Shown piece after piece: positions 45,142 through 53,882 of a stretch of 64,000 nt of DNA. The notes beneath the pieces are model-generated. The model saw only the letters and a program-made list of their open reading frames with translations. It ran no database searches and was not told the origin of the DNA. The DNA is from Gammaproteobacteria bacterium. Lineage in GTDB: Bacteria > Gemmatimonadota > Gemmatimonadetes > Longimicrobiales > Gaopeijiaceae. Location: positions 186,001 through 250,000 of the forward strand of contig JAPPHB010000015.1 of NCBI GenBank assembly GCA_028821195.1, read 5' to 3'. The position numbers and the translations under genes were made by a program. Each line of letters begins with the position of its first letter. Positions within the stretch are counted from its first letter, which is position 1.

Positions 45142-45758
45142 TTCCCGCCCCCCTCGGCGCGGGCGAGCTCGGCGACCACCTCCGCGTAGTCCTCCGGCCG
45201 GTCGAGGTCGCGCAACCGGCTGGCCGGCCAGTCGACCTGAACGGCCCGGTCATAGTGGCGCCGCACCACCTCCCGCCCGCACCCCGCGCGCATGCGGGTC
45301 ACCTCGGGGAAGAGCACCCGGTCGTAGAGCATCGGGGGGGCGTTCACCTCGCCGCCGTACCGGGACACCACCAGTGGCGGCGCCTCCGCAGTGTAGCGCT
45401 CCACCAGCGTGCGCAGCATGCGCGCGGTCACGAACGGCATGTCTGCGAGCATGATCACGGCGGCGTCGCACGCGCCCGCGACCCCGGCCACACCAGAAGC
45501 CGCCGAGGTCTGGATGCCCGCACCGTGATCCGCGTTGAACACCGGCGTGCATTCCAGGTCCTCGATCTCGCGCTCGATCCGCTCCCGCGCGTGCCCCGTG
45601 ACCACCACCACCGGGTCCAGGCCGGCCTCCCTCGAGATCCGCACCGCGCGCCGGACCAGCGCCTCGCCCGCCACCTCAAGCAGAAGCTTGTTCCGACCCA
45701 TGCGGGTCGAAGAACCGGCTGCGAGAACGATGCCCGCTACACTTCGTCCGTTACCCAC
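45138..45758 (-). CDS. mocA: MocA-type molybdopterin cytidylyltransferase
   Basis: This encodes 206 aa. The NTP-transferase loop AGIVLAAGSSTRMGRNKLLL and the metal-binding IMLADMPFVTARML are those of the MobA/MocA family. MocA makes molybdopterin cytosine dinucleotide, the cofactor form used by CO dehydrogenase, so its place at the head of the cox operon makes sense. It overlaps coxF by 4 bp (ATGA). Confidence 0.85.
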   Translation of the reverse strand: MGNGRSVAGIVLAAGSSTRMGRNKLLLEVAGEALVRRAVRISREAGLDPVVVVTGHARERIEREIEDLECTPVFNADHGAGIQTSAASGVAGVAGACDAAVIMLADMPFVTARMLRTLVERYTAEAPPLVVSRYGGEVNAPPMLYDRVLFPEVTRMRAGCGREVVRRHYDRAVQVDWPASRLRDLDRPEDYAEVVAELARAEGGGN

Positions 45759-45815
45759 CTGAGTCCCGGTGTCTCCGGCCCTTTGCGCTTTGCTGGAGTG
45801 ACGCGTCCCGTCCGC

Positions 45816-46577
45816 CTACGGCGACAGGCTGAAACCGAAGACGAGAAACGCGCGGTCGGGATCCGCCCCGAGAGGCTCCCCGTGGTGATCCATGTCCCGT
45901 TCGGGGCGGTTCGCGTTGACGATATACGAGACGCTCACCGGCACCGCAAAGTCGTCGGTGATGACGAGATCCTTGCTGGCCGATACGCCCAGATTCACGA
46001 ACGCGGTTCCCTCGGTCCCGTAGAACTGGCTTTCGCCGGCCACCATCCCCGCCGTCAGGCTCATCTCGACGTCCTCGAAGGCCGACACGGGAACGCTGGC
46101 TTCCAGGTACAGGGAATTGTCGTGGTCGTTCCGCGACATCCTTCCGGCAAAGAGCGTCAGCGGGAAGCTCTCCGGCCCGGTGAAGGAAGCCGACAACTCG
46201 AGTATGTGGGCATCGGTGACGAAGAAGCCGTCGGCCCCCGGGCCCGGGAAATAGTAGTCCGTGAACCCGAACGAGAACGAAGAGCCGTTCGAGGCCGCGA
46301 CGGTATACGTGGCCCAGATGTCGTTCTCGTTGGCGCCGGCTCCCGAGGCGGAGATGGAATAGGAGCCCCAGGCGCCCACCTCCAGACCTCCGAAGCCGAG
46401 GGTCAGCGCGGGCTGCACGGACATCGATTCCCCGAAGTCGGTGCCGCGCCAGACGTAGCGGCTGACGACATCGGCGCCGATGGAGGCGGACTGGCCCTGA
46501 ACCGGGCCTGCAAACGAGAGAATCAGGGCAATGGTGAGCGTCGAGAACAGGACGCGTGCGCTACGGGTCGCAAACAT
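45816..46577 (-). CDS. Gcw_chp/TorF-type outer-membrane protein
   Basis: This encodes 253 aa from ATG 46577, with GGGGGA 4 nt upstream. It has a signal peptide (MFATRSARVLFSTLTIALIL, then SFAGPVQGQS). The following SIGADVVSRYVWRGTDFGES is the conserved start of the Gcw_chp family (TIGR02001), predicted beta-barrel proteins. The rest alternates in a beta-barrel manner and ends in FLVFGFSLSP, with an aromatic near the C-terminus as in outer-membrane barrels. The function is unknown; transport is possible. It lies downstream of the transglutaminase operon. Confidence 0.75.
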   Translation of the reverse strand: MFATRSARVLFSTLTIALILSFAGPVQGQSASIGADVVSRYVWRGTDFGESMSVQPALTLGFGGLEVGAWGSYSISASGAGANENDIWATYTVAASNGSSFSFGFTDYYFPGPGADGFFVTDAHILELSASFTGPESFPLTLFAGRMSRNDHDNSLYLEASVPVSAFEDVEMSLTAGMVAGESQFYGTEGTAFVNLGVSASKDLVITDDFAVPVSVSYIVNANRPERDMDHHGEPLGADPDRAFLVFGFSLSP

Positions 46578-46618
46578 ATTTCCCCCTTGATGACATTTAT
46601 GGTCGCTGGTTGAATTCC

Positions 46619-47491
46619 TCACTGCTCCATCCCGTCCTGCCCGTCCCGGACCACCTCCACGCGCGCGGCGAGGGCCGAGTTGGCGGATCCGCGAAAGACA
46701 CCCCGCACCGGGGGTACGTCGGCGTAGTCCCTGCCTACCGCGGCGCGCACATGGCGCTCATCGCAGTCGCAGTTGTTGGCGGGATCGAAACCACGCCATC
46801 CCGACCCGGGCAACCAGCATTCCACCCAGGCATGGCTTTCGTGGGTTGAAGTCAGGTCGCCGTGGGGCCCGAGATAGCCCGACACGTAGCGGGTGGGTAC
46901 TCCCCAGCCGCGAAGGACGGAGATCATGACGTGGGCATAGTCCTGACACACGCCCCGGCCGGTCTCAAGGATGTGCTCGATGGGCGAGTCGGCCGCGGTG
47001 ATGCCGGGTGAGAACTCGAAGGCCTCGTAGATTCGCGCCAGCAGGGCGCGAATGCTCCCCATGACATCGTCTCTCTGCTCGATGCCGCGCGCCGACACGA
47101 ATTGCCCCAGGGCCGCGGACGACGGCTGCGCGAAGCGGCTCGGCTGCAGCATGAGCCAGAGCTCCGGTGCCCGGATCTCGGACGCGAGCGCTTCCCACGA
47201 GCCAGGTCCCGGGTCGCCGGGAACCGCTTCCGGGGGCGAGACCTCCACGCGGGAGCGGGCGACGATCCGGAGTGCGCGGTGGTGGCCCGGCCGGTCGAAG
47301 AAGTGGCCGCGGTTTCCGAAGGGCCCCCTGAACTCGAACACGGCTCCGCCGGGGTCGGTTTCGATGGAGAAGCTGCGCAGTTGCTGGCGGCGATCCCGAA
47401 CCGGAGACAGGAAGAGGGTCATGACCGATCCGCGCACCGCAGCGTCGTAGCGGAACTCCAGTTCGTGCCGGATGCGGTAGCGCACGCTCAC
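46619..47491 (-). CDS. transglutaminase-like cysteine protease family protein
   Basis: This encodes 290 aa from GTG 47491, overlapping the alpha-E stop as GTGA. It has the N-terminal beta domain (YRIRHELEFRYDAAVRGSVM) and a transglutaminase core with Cys (GRGVCQDYAHVMISVL), His (THESHAWVECWLPG) and Asp (WRGFDPANNCDCDERH). Proteins of this type form a conserved set with an alpha-E protein and a circularly permuted ATP-grasp enzyme. The set is thought to make and process a peptide, but its product is not established. Confidence 0.9.
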   Translation of the reverse strand: MSVRYRIRHELEFRYDAAVRGSVMTLFLSPVRDRRQQLRSFSIETDPGGAVFEFRGPFGNRGHFFDRPGHHRALRIVARSRVEVSPPEAVPGDPGPGSWEALASEIRAPELWLMLQPSRFAQPSSAALGQFVSARGIEQRDDVMGSIRALLARIYEAFEFSPGITAADSPIEHILETGRGVCQDYAHVMISVLRGWGVPTRYVSGYLGPHGDLTSTHESHAWVECWLPGSGWRGFDPANNCDCDERHVRAAVGRDYADVPPVRGVFRGSANSALAARVEVVRDGQDGMEQ

Positions 47492-48465
47492 GACGGCAGC
47501 CCGGCTTCCACGGGGTAGTCGAAATACGTCGACACAGTGATGCCGTGGAGCGCCCGGCTGTCCTTCAGCAGCGCCTCGAACGACCCTCCATCCCCTTCGG
47601 CGTCGTTCTGGTTTGCCGGGTCCGTTTCCACGGTTGCGGACAGGCGCAGCACCATGCGGTGGGGAGCCGCCAGGGGATAGCGCGCGCCCCTCGGGTCGAT
47701 GCCCGCCAGCAGCTTTTCGATGCGATGCACCGCGAAGCACAGCGACTGGGGCAGCTCGGGGTTGCGGGCGAGAAACGCCAGCGCCGGGCCTCGGCGGATC
47801 ACCATGGAGTGGGTGCGGCAGTAGAACTCATGGGCCGCGCAGACCCGCAGGAGCCCCGCCCAGGACAGCGAGGGCGCGTCGCCGGGAGCCTGGCCGATCC
47901 GGTCCCAGGCGTCCAGCAGGGCCGCCTGGTGCTGAAGACGTTCGACGAATCGTCCGAGCTCCAGGAAGCGCCATGCGTCGTCGCGGGGCATGCGGGCCTC
48001 CACCACCCCCGCCAGCAGCCGCAGCCGGTCGATCGCCTCGCCCGCCAGCCCCGCCGGTCCGGTCGCCCAGGCGGCGGGAAAGTCGCAGTCGCGAAGCCAG
48101 AAGAAGCCCTGGTTGAGACAGGTCCAGACCCGGACCGGGAGCCAGGGCCGGAGCTGCTTGGCGTTGTCCCGCGCCGTGGTCCAGCAGCGGATGATGGAGT
48201 CGGGGTTGGTGGTCTCCTCGACCAGGCTCGCGGCGAGCGTATAGGCGTCGGCGAGCAGGAACGATTCGGCTTCGTCGGTGACGGTGGGGGTGATGGGCGC
48301 CGACTGTCCGAGGGCACGGTAGATCACCCTCCACCCCACCGCCAGCTCGCCGGCGGGAGTGTCGACGAGGCGCGCAAGCTGATACCGGAGCAGGCGGGCG
48401 GTGTGCTCGGCGCGCTCGAAGTAGCGCCCCATCCAGTAGAAGTCCGCTGCGGCCCGGGCGAGCAT
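47488..48465 (-). CDS. alpha-E domain protein (DUF403)
   Basis: This encodes 325 aa. LARAAADFYWMGRYFERAEH is the typical N-terminus of alpha-E (DUF403) proteins; the rest is helical, with ADAYTLAASLVEETTNPDSI and FLELGRFVERLQHQAALLD. No catalytic role is known. It always travels with the ATP-grasp and transglutaminase genes, as here. Start and stop overlap both neighbours by 1-4 bp. Confidence 0.9.
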   Translation of the reverse strand: MLARAAADFYWMGRYFERAEHTARLLRYQLARLVDTPAGELAVGWRVIYRALGQSAPITPTVTDEAESFLLADAYTLAASLVEETTNPDSIIRCWTTARDNAKQLRPWLPVRVWTCLNQGFFWLRDCDFPAAWATGPAGLAGEAIDRLRLLAGVVEARMPRDDAWRFLELGRFVERLQHQAALLDAWDRIGQAPGDAPSLSWAGLLRVCAAHEFYCRTHSMVIRRGPALAFLARNPELPQSLCFAVHRIEKLLAGIDPRGARYPLAAPHRMVLRLSATVETDPANQNDAEGDGGSFEALLKDSRALHGITVSTYFDYPVEAGLPS

Positions 48466-49985
48466 CAGTCGGGCACCTGGCCGTCACGCAGAACCCAGAG
48501 GTCCTTGCAGCCCCCGCCCTGGCTGGAGTTCACCACCAGCCCGCCCCTCCGGAGCGCCACCCGGCAGAGGCCGCCGGGAGCGATCCAGGTGTCGGAGCGG
48601 CCCCGCAGCACGAACGGGCGGACATCCACGTGGCGCGGTTCCAGATTGCCTTCCACGAAGCACATCGCCCTCGACAGATCGAGCACCGGCTGGGAGATGA
48701 AGTTGTCCGGGTGGCTGCGCAGGCGCGCCGCGTACCTGTCGCGCTCGGCGGCCGTGGAATGCGGTCCGACGAGCATACCGTATCCGCCCGATCCGCCCAC
48801 CTCCTTGACCACCAGCCGCTCGAGGTTGTCCAGGGTGTATGCGAGCCCCTCGCGCGTGCGGCACAGGTGGGTTTCGACGTTGGCCAGGATGGGCTCTTCG
48901 TCGAGGAAGTAGCGAATCAGGTCCGGCACGTAGGCGTAGACCGCCTTGTCGTCGGCGACGCCGGTGCCCGGCGCGTTGGCGATCACCACGTTGCCCGCCC
49001 GGTACGCGTGGAAGAGGCCTGGAACCCCCAGCAGCGAGTCGGAGCGGAAGGTGACCGGGTCCAGGAAGTCGTCGTCCACGCGCCGGTAGATGACGTCGAT
49101 GCGCCTGAGCCCCGTGACGGTGCGGGCGTACACGATGCCGTCGTGCACCACCAGGTCCCGCCCCTCCACCAGGTCGGCGCCCATCTCTCCGGCCAGGAAG
49201 GCGTGCTCGTAGTAGGCGGAGTTGTAGCGGCCCGGGGAGAGCACCGCCACCCGGGGCGTGCCCGCCCAGGATCCCAGCGATGCGAGGGTGGCGTAGAGCT
49301 GTTCGGGATAGCGGGCGATCTCGCGCACGTTGTGCGCCCGGTACAGCCGCGGAAACGCCTGTTTCATGGCGACGCGGCAGGCCAGCATGTACGAGACCCC
49401 GGAGGGGACCCGCAGATTGTCCTCGAGCACCGCGAAGCCCGCATGGGTTCGCACAACGTCGGTGCCGCAGACCGAGACGTAGATGTCGTTGGGAACCTGC
49501 AGGCCCCGCATCTCGACGCGGTACTGGGGACACCCCAGCACCAGGTCGGGAGGCACGATCCCGTCGCGCAGCGATCTGCCGTCGTGGTAGATGTCCCTGA
49601 GGAAGAGGTTGAGCGCGGTCAGCCGCTGCCTGAGGCCCCGGTCGATATGGTCCCATTCGTCGGCCGTCAGCAGACGGGGAACGCAGTCGATGGGGATGAT
49701 CTGCTCCGAGGCCTCGTCCGCGCCGATGACCGTAAAGGTGATCCCCTCGTGGATGAAGCGGCGCGCAACGCCTTCCTGAAGCTGCGCCAGATCCTCCGGC
49801 GACGCCCTCGAAAGCGCCGTGCCCAGACGCCGCGATACGCCGCGCAGGGTGCCGTCCTGGCGGAACATCTCGTCGTAGAAGCGTGCGTCGACCTCGTAGC
49901 GCGCAAACCCCCCCGACCCGGCCACGCCGGGCTGGGACACGTCAGGGTACGCGCGGTCGAAGGATGCGTGCCGGGACGCAGTCAA
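48465..49985 (-). CDS. circularly permuted ATP-grasp protein
   Basis: This encodes 506 aa from ATG 49985. It matches the circularly permuted ATP-grasp type 2 family: EGITFTVIGADEASEQIIPI near the N-terminus, AVLEDNLRVPSGVSYMLACR, and LVVKEVGGSGGYGMLVGPHS (the ATP-grasp glycine loop). These are predicted peptide or amide ligases. It is the first gene of the three-gene operon with alpha-E and transglutaminase. Confidence 0.9.
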   Translation of the reverse strand: MTASRHASFDRAYPDVSQPGVAGSGGFARYEVDARFYDEMFRQDGTLRGVSRRLGTALSRASPEDLAQLQEGVARRFIHEGITFTVIGADEASEQIIPIDCVPRLLTADEWDHIDRGLRQRLTALNLFLRDIYHDGRSLRDGIVPPDLVLGCPQYRVEMRGLQVPNDIYVSVCGTDVVRTHAGFAVLEDNLRVPSGVSYMLACRVAMKQAFPRLYRAHNVREIARYPEQLYATLASLGSWAGTPRVAVLSPGRYNSAYYEHAFLAGEMGADLVEGRDLVVHDGIVYARTVTGLRRIDVIYRRVDDDFLDPVTFRSDSLLGVPGLFHAYRAGNVVIANAPGTGVADDKAVYAYVPDLIRYFLDEEPILANVETHLCRTREGLAYTLDNLERLVVKEVGGSGGYGMLVGPHSTAAERDRYAARLRSHPDNFISQPVLDLSRAMCFVEGNLEPRHVDVRPFVLRGRSDTWIAPGGLCRVALRRGGLVVNSSQGGGCKDLWVLRDGQVPD

Positions 49986-50018
49986 GGTTCCGTTGTGCTC
50001 CTGTTGGCCGTACGTGGG

Positions 50019-51431
50019 CTAGGGATCGCGGTAGTCCTGACCCTCGTCCGGATCCACCATCAGCACGAACTCGGGATAGGCTTCCAGTCCCAGTTCGGCG
50101 GCATCCTGCCCCAGTTCCTCCACGGTGCGCGACACGCGGACGCCCATGGTCTTCTCCAGGACCGTCCACACCACGAACGACACCCCGAAGACGAACGCCC
50201 CCACGCTCACGACGCCGAGCAACTGAACGCCCAGGTTGGCTCCGGCGGCGATCGAGGTGGCCAGCGTGCCCCAGACGCCCGCGAAGAGGTGCGCGGGGAC
50301 GGCGCCGACCACGTCGTCGATCCGCCGCTGCTCCAGGAACTTGAGACCCAGGGTGCACACGACCGCGCCGACGGCGCCGATGAAGACGGCCCAGCGGGCG
50401 TCGACGATGTCGGGCCCGGCCGTGATGGCGACCAGGCCGGCGAGGGCGCCGTTCAGCCCCGCGAACAGGTCGATCCGGCCGAGAATGGGCCGGGAGACCG
50501 CGAGCGCCGTGACCACGCCCGCGGCGGCCGCCAGGTTGGTGTTCACCAGGATGTTGCTCATGGCCAGGGCGTTGACCGCGCCGTCGAGGGCGAGCTGCGA
50601 ACCGCCGTTGAACCCGAACCAGCCCAGCCAGAGGATGAACACCCCCAGGGTGACGGCCGGGATATTGGAGGGCGACATGACCTTGACCGTGCCGTCCTTG
50701 CGGAACCTGCCCCAGCGCGGCCCCACCACCAGGGCGCCGGCCAGCGCGGCCCAGCCCCCGGTGGAGTGCACCAGAGTTGACCCGGCGAAGTCCTGGAAGC
50801 CCCTCTCGGCGAGCCAGCCACCGCCCCAGTGCCAGGAGCCGATGACCGGGTAGATGAAGGCCGTCAGTATCGCGGTGAAGGCGAAGAAGGCCCACATGTT
50901 GACCCGCTCCGCGAGCGCCCCGGAGACGATCGAGGCCGTGGTCGCCACGAAGACCATCTGGAAGAACCAGTCCGAAGTGACCGCGTAGCCGTTTTCGACT
51001 ACGGCGGGCAGCGCGCTCTCGTCGCCTCCGAGCAGCGCGATCTCGTCCGCCGACGGGCCGTAGAACAGGTCGATGGACCCGATGAAGCCGCTCACGTCGA
51101 CATACATCAGGCCGTAGCCGACGAAGTAGTAGGTGAGCCCGGCGATCGCGTAGATGCCGATGTTCTTGAGACAGATCATCGATGCGTTCTTGGACCGCAC
51201 GGTACCGGATTCCAGCATCGTGAAGCCGGCGCACATCCACATCACGAGCGCGCCCCAGATCAGGAACGAGAAGGTGTTGAGGACGTAGCTCATATCCGCT
51301 CCGGACTCCTGCGCGAAGGCGGGCGCGGGAGCGAGCAGGAGGGCTGCCGCGGACAGGCCGGCGAGTGCCCCGATGCGACCGATCCGGGTTCGAAGGGTGC
51401 GGGTGGTCGTGCTGCGTGGACGAGAGTGCAT
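50019..51431 (-). CDS. amt: ammonium transporter Amt
   Basis: This encodes 470 aa from ATG 51431, with a GGAG-like site. A signal peptide (LAGLSAAALLLAPAPAFAQE) precedes the Amt core. About eleven membrane segments follow, with family motifs FFQMVFVATTASIVSGALAE, DFAGSTLVHSTGGWAALAGA (the conserved 'DFAGS.VVH') and AHLFAGVWGTLATSI. It imports ammonium. It has a cytoplasmic C-terminal tail, typical for PII (GlnB/GlnK) control, but no PII gene lies next to it. Glutamine synthetase is encoded 2.5 kb away. Confidence 0.95.
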   Translation of the reverse strand: MHSRPRSTTTRTLRTRIGRIGALAGLSAAALLLAPAPAFAQESGADMSYVLNTFSFLIWGALVMWMCAGFTMLESGTVRSKNASMICLKNIGIYAIAGLTYYFVGYGLMYVDVSGFIGSIDLFYGPSADEIALLGGDESALPAVVENGYAVTSDWFFQMVFVATTASIVSGALAERVNMWAFFAFTAILTAFIYPVIGSWHWGGGWLAERGFQDFAGSTLVHSTGGWAALAGALVVGPRWGRFRKDGTVKVMSPSNIPAVTLGVFILWLGWFGFNGGSQLALDGAVNALAMSNILVNTNLAAAAGVVTALAVSRPILGRIDLFAGLNGALAGLVAITAGPDIVDARWAVFIGAVGAVVCTLGLKFLEQRRIDDVVGAVPAHLFAGVWGTLATSIAAGANLGVQLLGVVSVGAFVFGVSFVVWTVLEKTMGVRVSRTVEELGQDAAELGLEAYPEFVLMVDPDEGQDYRDP

Positions 51432-51621
51432 GGTTTCTCCGGTGGTGATGTGGTTCCCCGTTTTTGTCGCTTCTATGATCGAAATTGTCGCAATTCCCGT
51501 CTGATATGCCGGCATCCATCGCTTCACGACCGATCCATGATGGAATGCGTCATTATCTGTGTCGGTTTCCCGTTCCGCAAGCTGCGCGCGGGATCATCCC
51601 GGCAGGTCCCTGAAGCCGCTG

Positions 51622-51737
51622 TGTGCACGGGCCACGCCGCGCTTCGCGCACGGGCCGCGTGTGCTTTGGGCACGGGTCGCGCCGCGGCTTGCACACGGGC
51701 CCTGCCGTGCTTTGCACACAGGCCACGCCGAAGTGAT
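51622..51737. repeat. five imperfect 22-23-bp tandem repeats upstream of dus
   Basis: Units of the form GCACACGGGCCACGCCGCGCTTC recur five times with small changes (for example GCGCACGGGCCGCGTGTGCTTTG and GCACACGGGCCCTGCCGTGCTTT). They fill most of the gap 51432-51749 and end 12 bp before the dus start. The units have no conserved spacers, so this is not a CRISPR array. It might affect transcription or mRNA structure. Confidence 0.6.
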
Positions 51738-51749
51738 ATCTTTGCATCC

Positions 51750-52745
51750 ATGAGATTCCCCTACCTTCCCGACGCCTCCGGCGGCTACGTCCCTCTCTTT
51801 CTCGCGCCCCAGGCCGGAGTGAGCGAGTCGCCCTTCCGTCGACTGTGCCGGCGCTTCGGCGCGGACGTGGTGGTGACTGAATTCGTGAGCGCCGAGGGCA
51901 TCTGCCACGGGAACGAGCGCACGCGCGAGTATCTGCGCTTCGAGGAGGAGGAGCGGCCCATCGGGGTGCAGATCTTCGGCGCCGGCCCGGAGAGGATGGC
52001 GGAGGCTGCGGCGCTGGTCTCGGACGTCTACCGGCCCGACTTCGTCGACATCAATTTCGGGTGCCCGGTGAAGAAGGTGGTGAAGCGCAACGGCGGCTCG
52101 GGCTGCCTGCGCGATCTGGGGCTGGTCGAGCGCATCGTGCGCGCGGTGGTGCGCGCGACGCCGCTGCCGGTCACGACCAAGATCCGGAGCGGCTTCGACG
52201 AAAAGACGCGCGACCCGGTCACCATCGGCCTGCGCTGCCAGGACGCGGGCGCCGCCGTGGTCACGCTGCATCCGCGCACCCGGGCGGACATGTATTCCGG
52301 CCACGCGCGCTGGCACGAGATCGCGGCCCTGGTCGATGCGCTGGACATCCCGGTCGTGGGCAACGGCGACATCAAGACCGGCGAGGACGCGCGCCGCATG
52401 CAGGAGGAGACCGGGTGCGCCGGGGTGATGATCGCGCGTGCCTCCCACGGCAGCCCGTGGGTGTTCGCGGGAGCCCGCGCCGCCCTCGACGGCCGGCGCC
52501 TCCCCCCGCTTCCGGACCCGGCCGAGCGGCTGGCCATCTGTCTCGAGCACGCGCAGAACGCGGTGGATTTCGAGCGGAATCACAAGAAGGCGGTCATCGA
52601 ATTCCGCAAGCACATGGGGTGGTACACGAAGGGGCTGCCCAACGGGCGCCAGCTCCGCACCCGGCTCTTCAGCCTGACCACCCTCGAGGAAACACGGGAA
52701 GTGCTTAAGTGCTATCTTGAACGGGAGCTGGCGAGCGCTGCCTGA
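51750..52745 (+). CDS. dus: tRNA-dihydrouridine synthase (Dus)
   Basis: This encodes 331 aa from ATG 51750. It starts MRFPYLPDASGGYVPLFLAP, with the FMN site QAGVSESPFRRLCRRFGAD and the Dus signature VDINFGCPVKKVVKRNGGSG (about residue 95), where the Cys is the catalytic proton donor. NGDIKTGEDARRMQEETGC and MIARASHGSPW complete the barrel. It reduces specific uridines in tRNA D-loops. It may be DusB by family, but I do not fix the subtype. The tmRNA gene follows it. Confidence 0.9.
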   Translation: MRFPYLPDASGGYVPLFLAPQAGVSESPFRRLCRRFGADVVVTEFVSAEGICHGNERTREYLRFEEEERPIGVQIFGAGPERMAEAAALVSDVYRPDFVDINFGCPVKKVVKRNGGSGCLRDLGLVERIVRAVVRATPLPVTTKIRSGFDEKTRDPVTIGLRCQDAGAAVVTLHPRTRADMYSGHARWHEIAALVDALDIPVVGNGDIKTGEDARRMQEETGCAGVMIARASHGSPWVFAGARAALDGRRLPPLPDPAERLAICLEHAQNAVDFERNHKKAVIEFRKHMGWYTKGLPNGRQLRTRLFSLTTLEETREVLKCYLERELASAA

Positions 52746-52828
52746 GCGCGGCGGACGCGAGCGATCGGCGACCACAAGAGCAAAGGAGAACGTGCAACGG
52801 ACTTTGAGCCGTCTGCACCAGACCGTAC

Positions 52829-53181
52829 GGGGGCGTAACGGCTTCGACGTGTTTGGTGAACGCGAGGTAGCGTGCCGAGGTCCGGGAAGCCTCGTAAAAA
52901 ACCCGGAATCAACACAATTGCCAACAATCACATGGCACTGGCTGCCTGAGTTTTCTCACAGCCCGTCTCCTGGCCCGCCCGCCCAAGGCAGGCCTCCGAG
53001 GCGTCGACAAGTTGGGCTGGCCCGCGGCGATGCCGTCGCGACGCGGGTGAGACATTCGACGGCTAGTCGGGGAGCCGGCGGGTCGCTGGCCGCTCACCCG
53101 ATGAAGCCCAACAGCGATCTACGCACGTAGAAGCTTCGCCGGACCCACTCGCGGACGCGGGTTCGACTCCCGCCGCCTCCA
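52829..53181 (+). ncRNA. ssrA: tmRNA
   Basis: The 5' end GGGGGCGTAACGGCTTCGAC and the 3' end GCGGGTTCGACTCCCGCCGC are the tmRNA hallmarks. The acceptor stem GGGGGCG pairs with CGCCTCC (one G-U pair), and CCA is not encoded. The tag frame near 52907-52950 reads INTIANNHMALAA and stop (TGA), ending in the ALAA that proteases recognise. The length is about 353 nt, normal for one-piece tmRNA. It frees stalled ribosomes and tags the broken product. Confidence 0.9.
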
Positions 53182-53200
53182 TCCCACCCTCCCCAGGAAC

Positions 53201-53791
53201 GTGAACAGCAAACTCCGCATTCTCGCCGCCATCCTTCCGGCGGTCCTCCTGCTCGACGTCATCACCAAGCGCTGGGCGCTGACCGCGCTCGGCGGCGGAC
53301 GCCGGATGGAGATCCTCGACGGCCTCGTTCCGCTGACCCTGGCCTTCAACCGGGGGGCGGCCTTCGGCATCTCCATCGGCAACGATCCGCGCTGGTTCTT
53401 CATTCCGGTGACGATCCTGGCCATGGGGCTGCTGGCCGTGCTCTTCATCCAGAGCGAGAGCGGGGACCGGGTGAAGGTGGTGTCGATCGCGCTCATCCTT
53501 TCCGGCGCGCTCGGCAACCTGGTGGACCGGGTGCGCTGGGACCGCGGGGTGGTGGACTTCATCGGTCCCATCGACCTGGGCTTCATGCACTGGCCGATCT
53601 TCAACGTGGCCGATTCCGCGATCACCTGCGGCGCGGTCCTGCTCGGCATCTCGTTCTGGCGCGAGGAGCGGACCCGCGCTCGCGAGGCCGCGGCCGGCCC
53701 GGAAGAGCCCGGCTCCGCCGAGCCGGAGCCGGGCCTTCCCGCCCGGTCGGAGGACGCCTCCGCCACCACGGAGACGACCCCCGGCGGCTGA
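53201..53791 (+). CDS. lspA: lipoprotein signal peptidase (signal peptidase II)
   Basis: This encodes 196 aa from GTG 53201. Four membrane helices carry the LspA motifs: LLDVITKRWALTAL (motif A, Asp), LTLAFNRGAAFGIS (the 'NxGxAFG' motif), ILSGALGNLVDRVR with the catalytic Asp, and FNVADSAITCGAVLLG with the second Asp. The tail of about 45 residues is a polar, Glu/Pro-rich extension. It cleaves lipoprotein signal peptides, fitting the many lipoproteins nearby. Confidence 0.9.
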   Translation: MNSKLRILAAILPAVLLLDVITKRWALTALGGGRRMEILDGLVPLTLAFNRGAAFGISIGNDPRWFFIPVTILAMGLLAVLFIQSESGDRVKVVSIALILSGALGNLVDRVRWDRGVVDFIGPIDLGFMHWPIFNVADSAITCGAVLLGISFWREERTRAREAAAGPEEPGSAEPEPGLPARSEDASATTETTPGG

Positions 53792-53813
53792 GGGTCCGTC
53801 GGGACCGTGGCCA

Positions 53814-53840
53814 CCGGGGGTCGATACCCGGCTTCTTTCC
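53814..53840 (+). terminator. possible terminator after lspA
   Basis: CCGGG and CCCGG pair across GGTCGATA, followed by a pyrimidine-rich CTTCTTTCC. It lies in the 91-bp gap between the convergent lspA and glnA genes, where a terminator is expected. The call is by eye only. Confidence 0.35.
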
Positions 53841-53882
53841 TGCCCGATGGCCAGTCCGGCCTCGCGGGCAGTCCAGTCGCGC

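Noticed and set aside
48630..50780. 716-codon + frame opposite the ATP-grasp and amt genes
   Set aside because: There are no family motifs, and the opposite strand encodes two clear proteins.
51622..51737. CRISPR array
   Set aside because: The units follow each other without unique spacers and vary in sequence; no cas genes are present.
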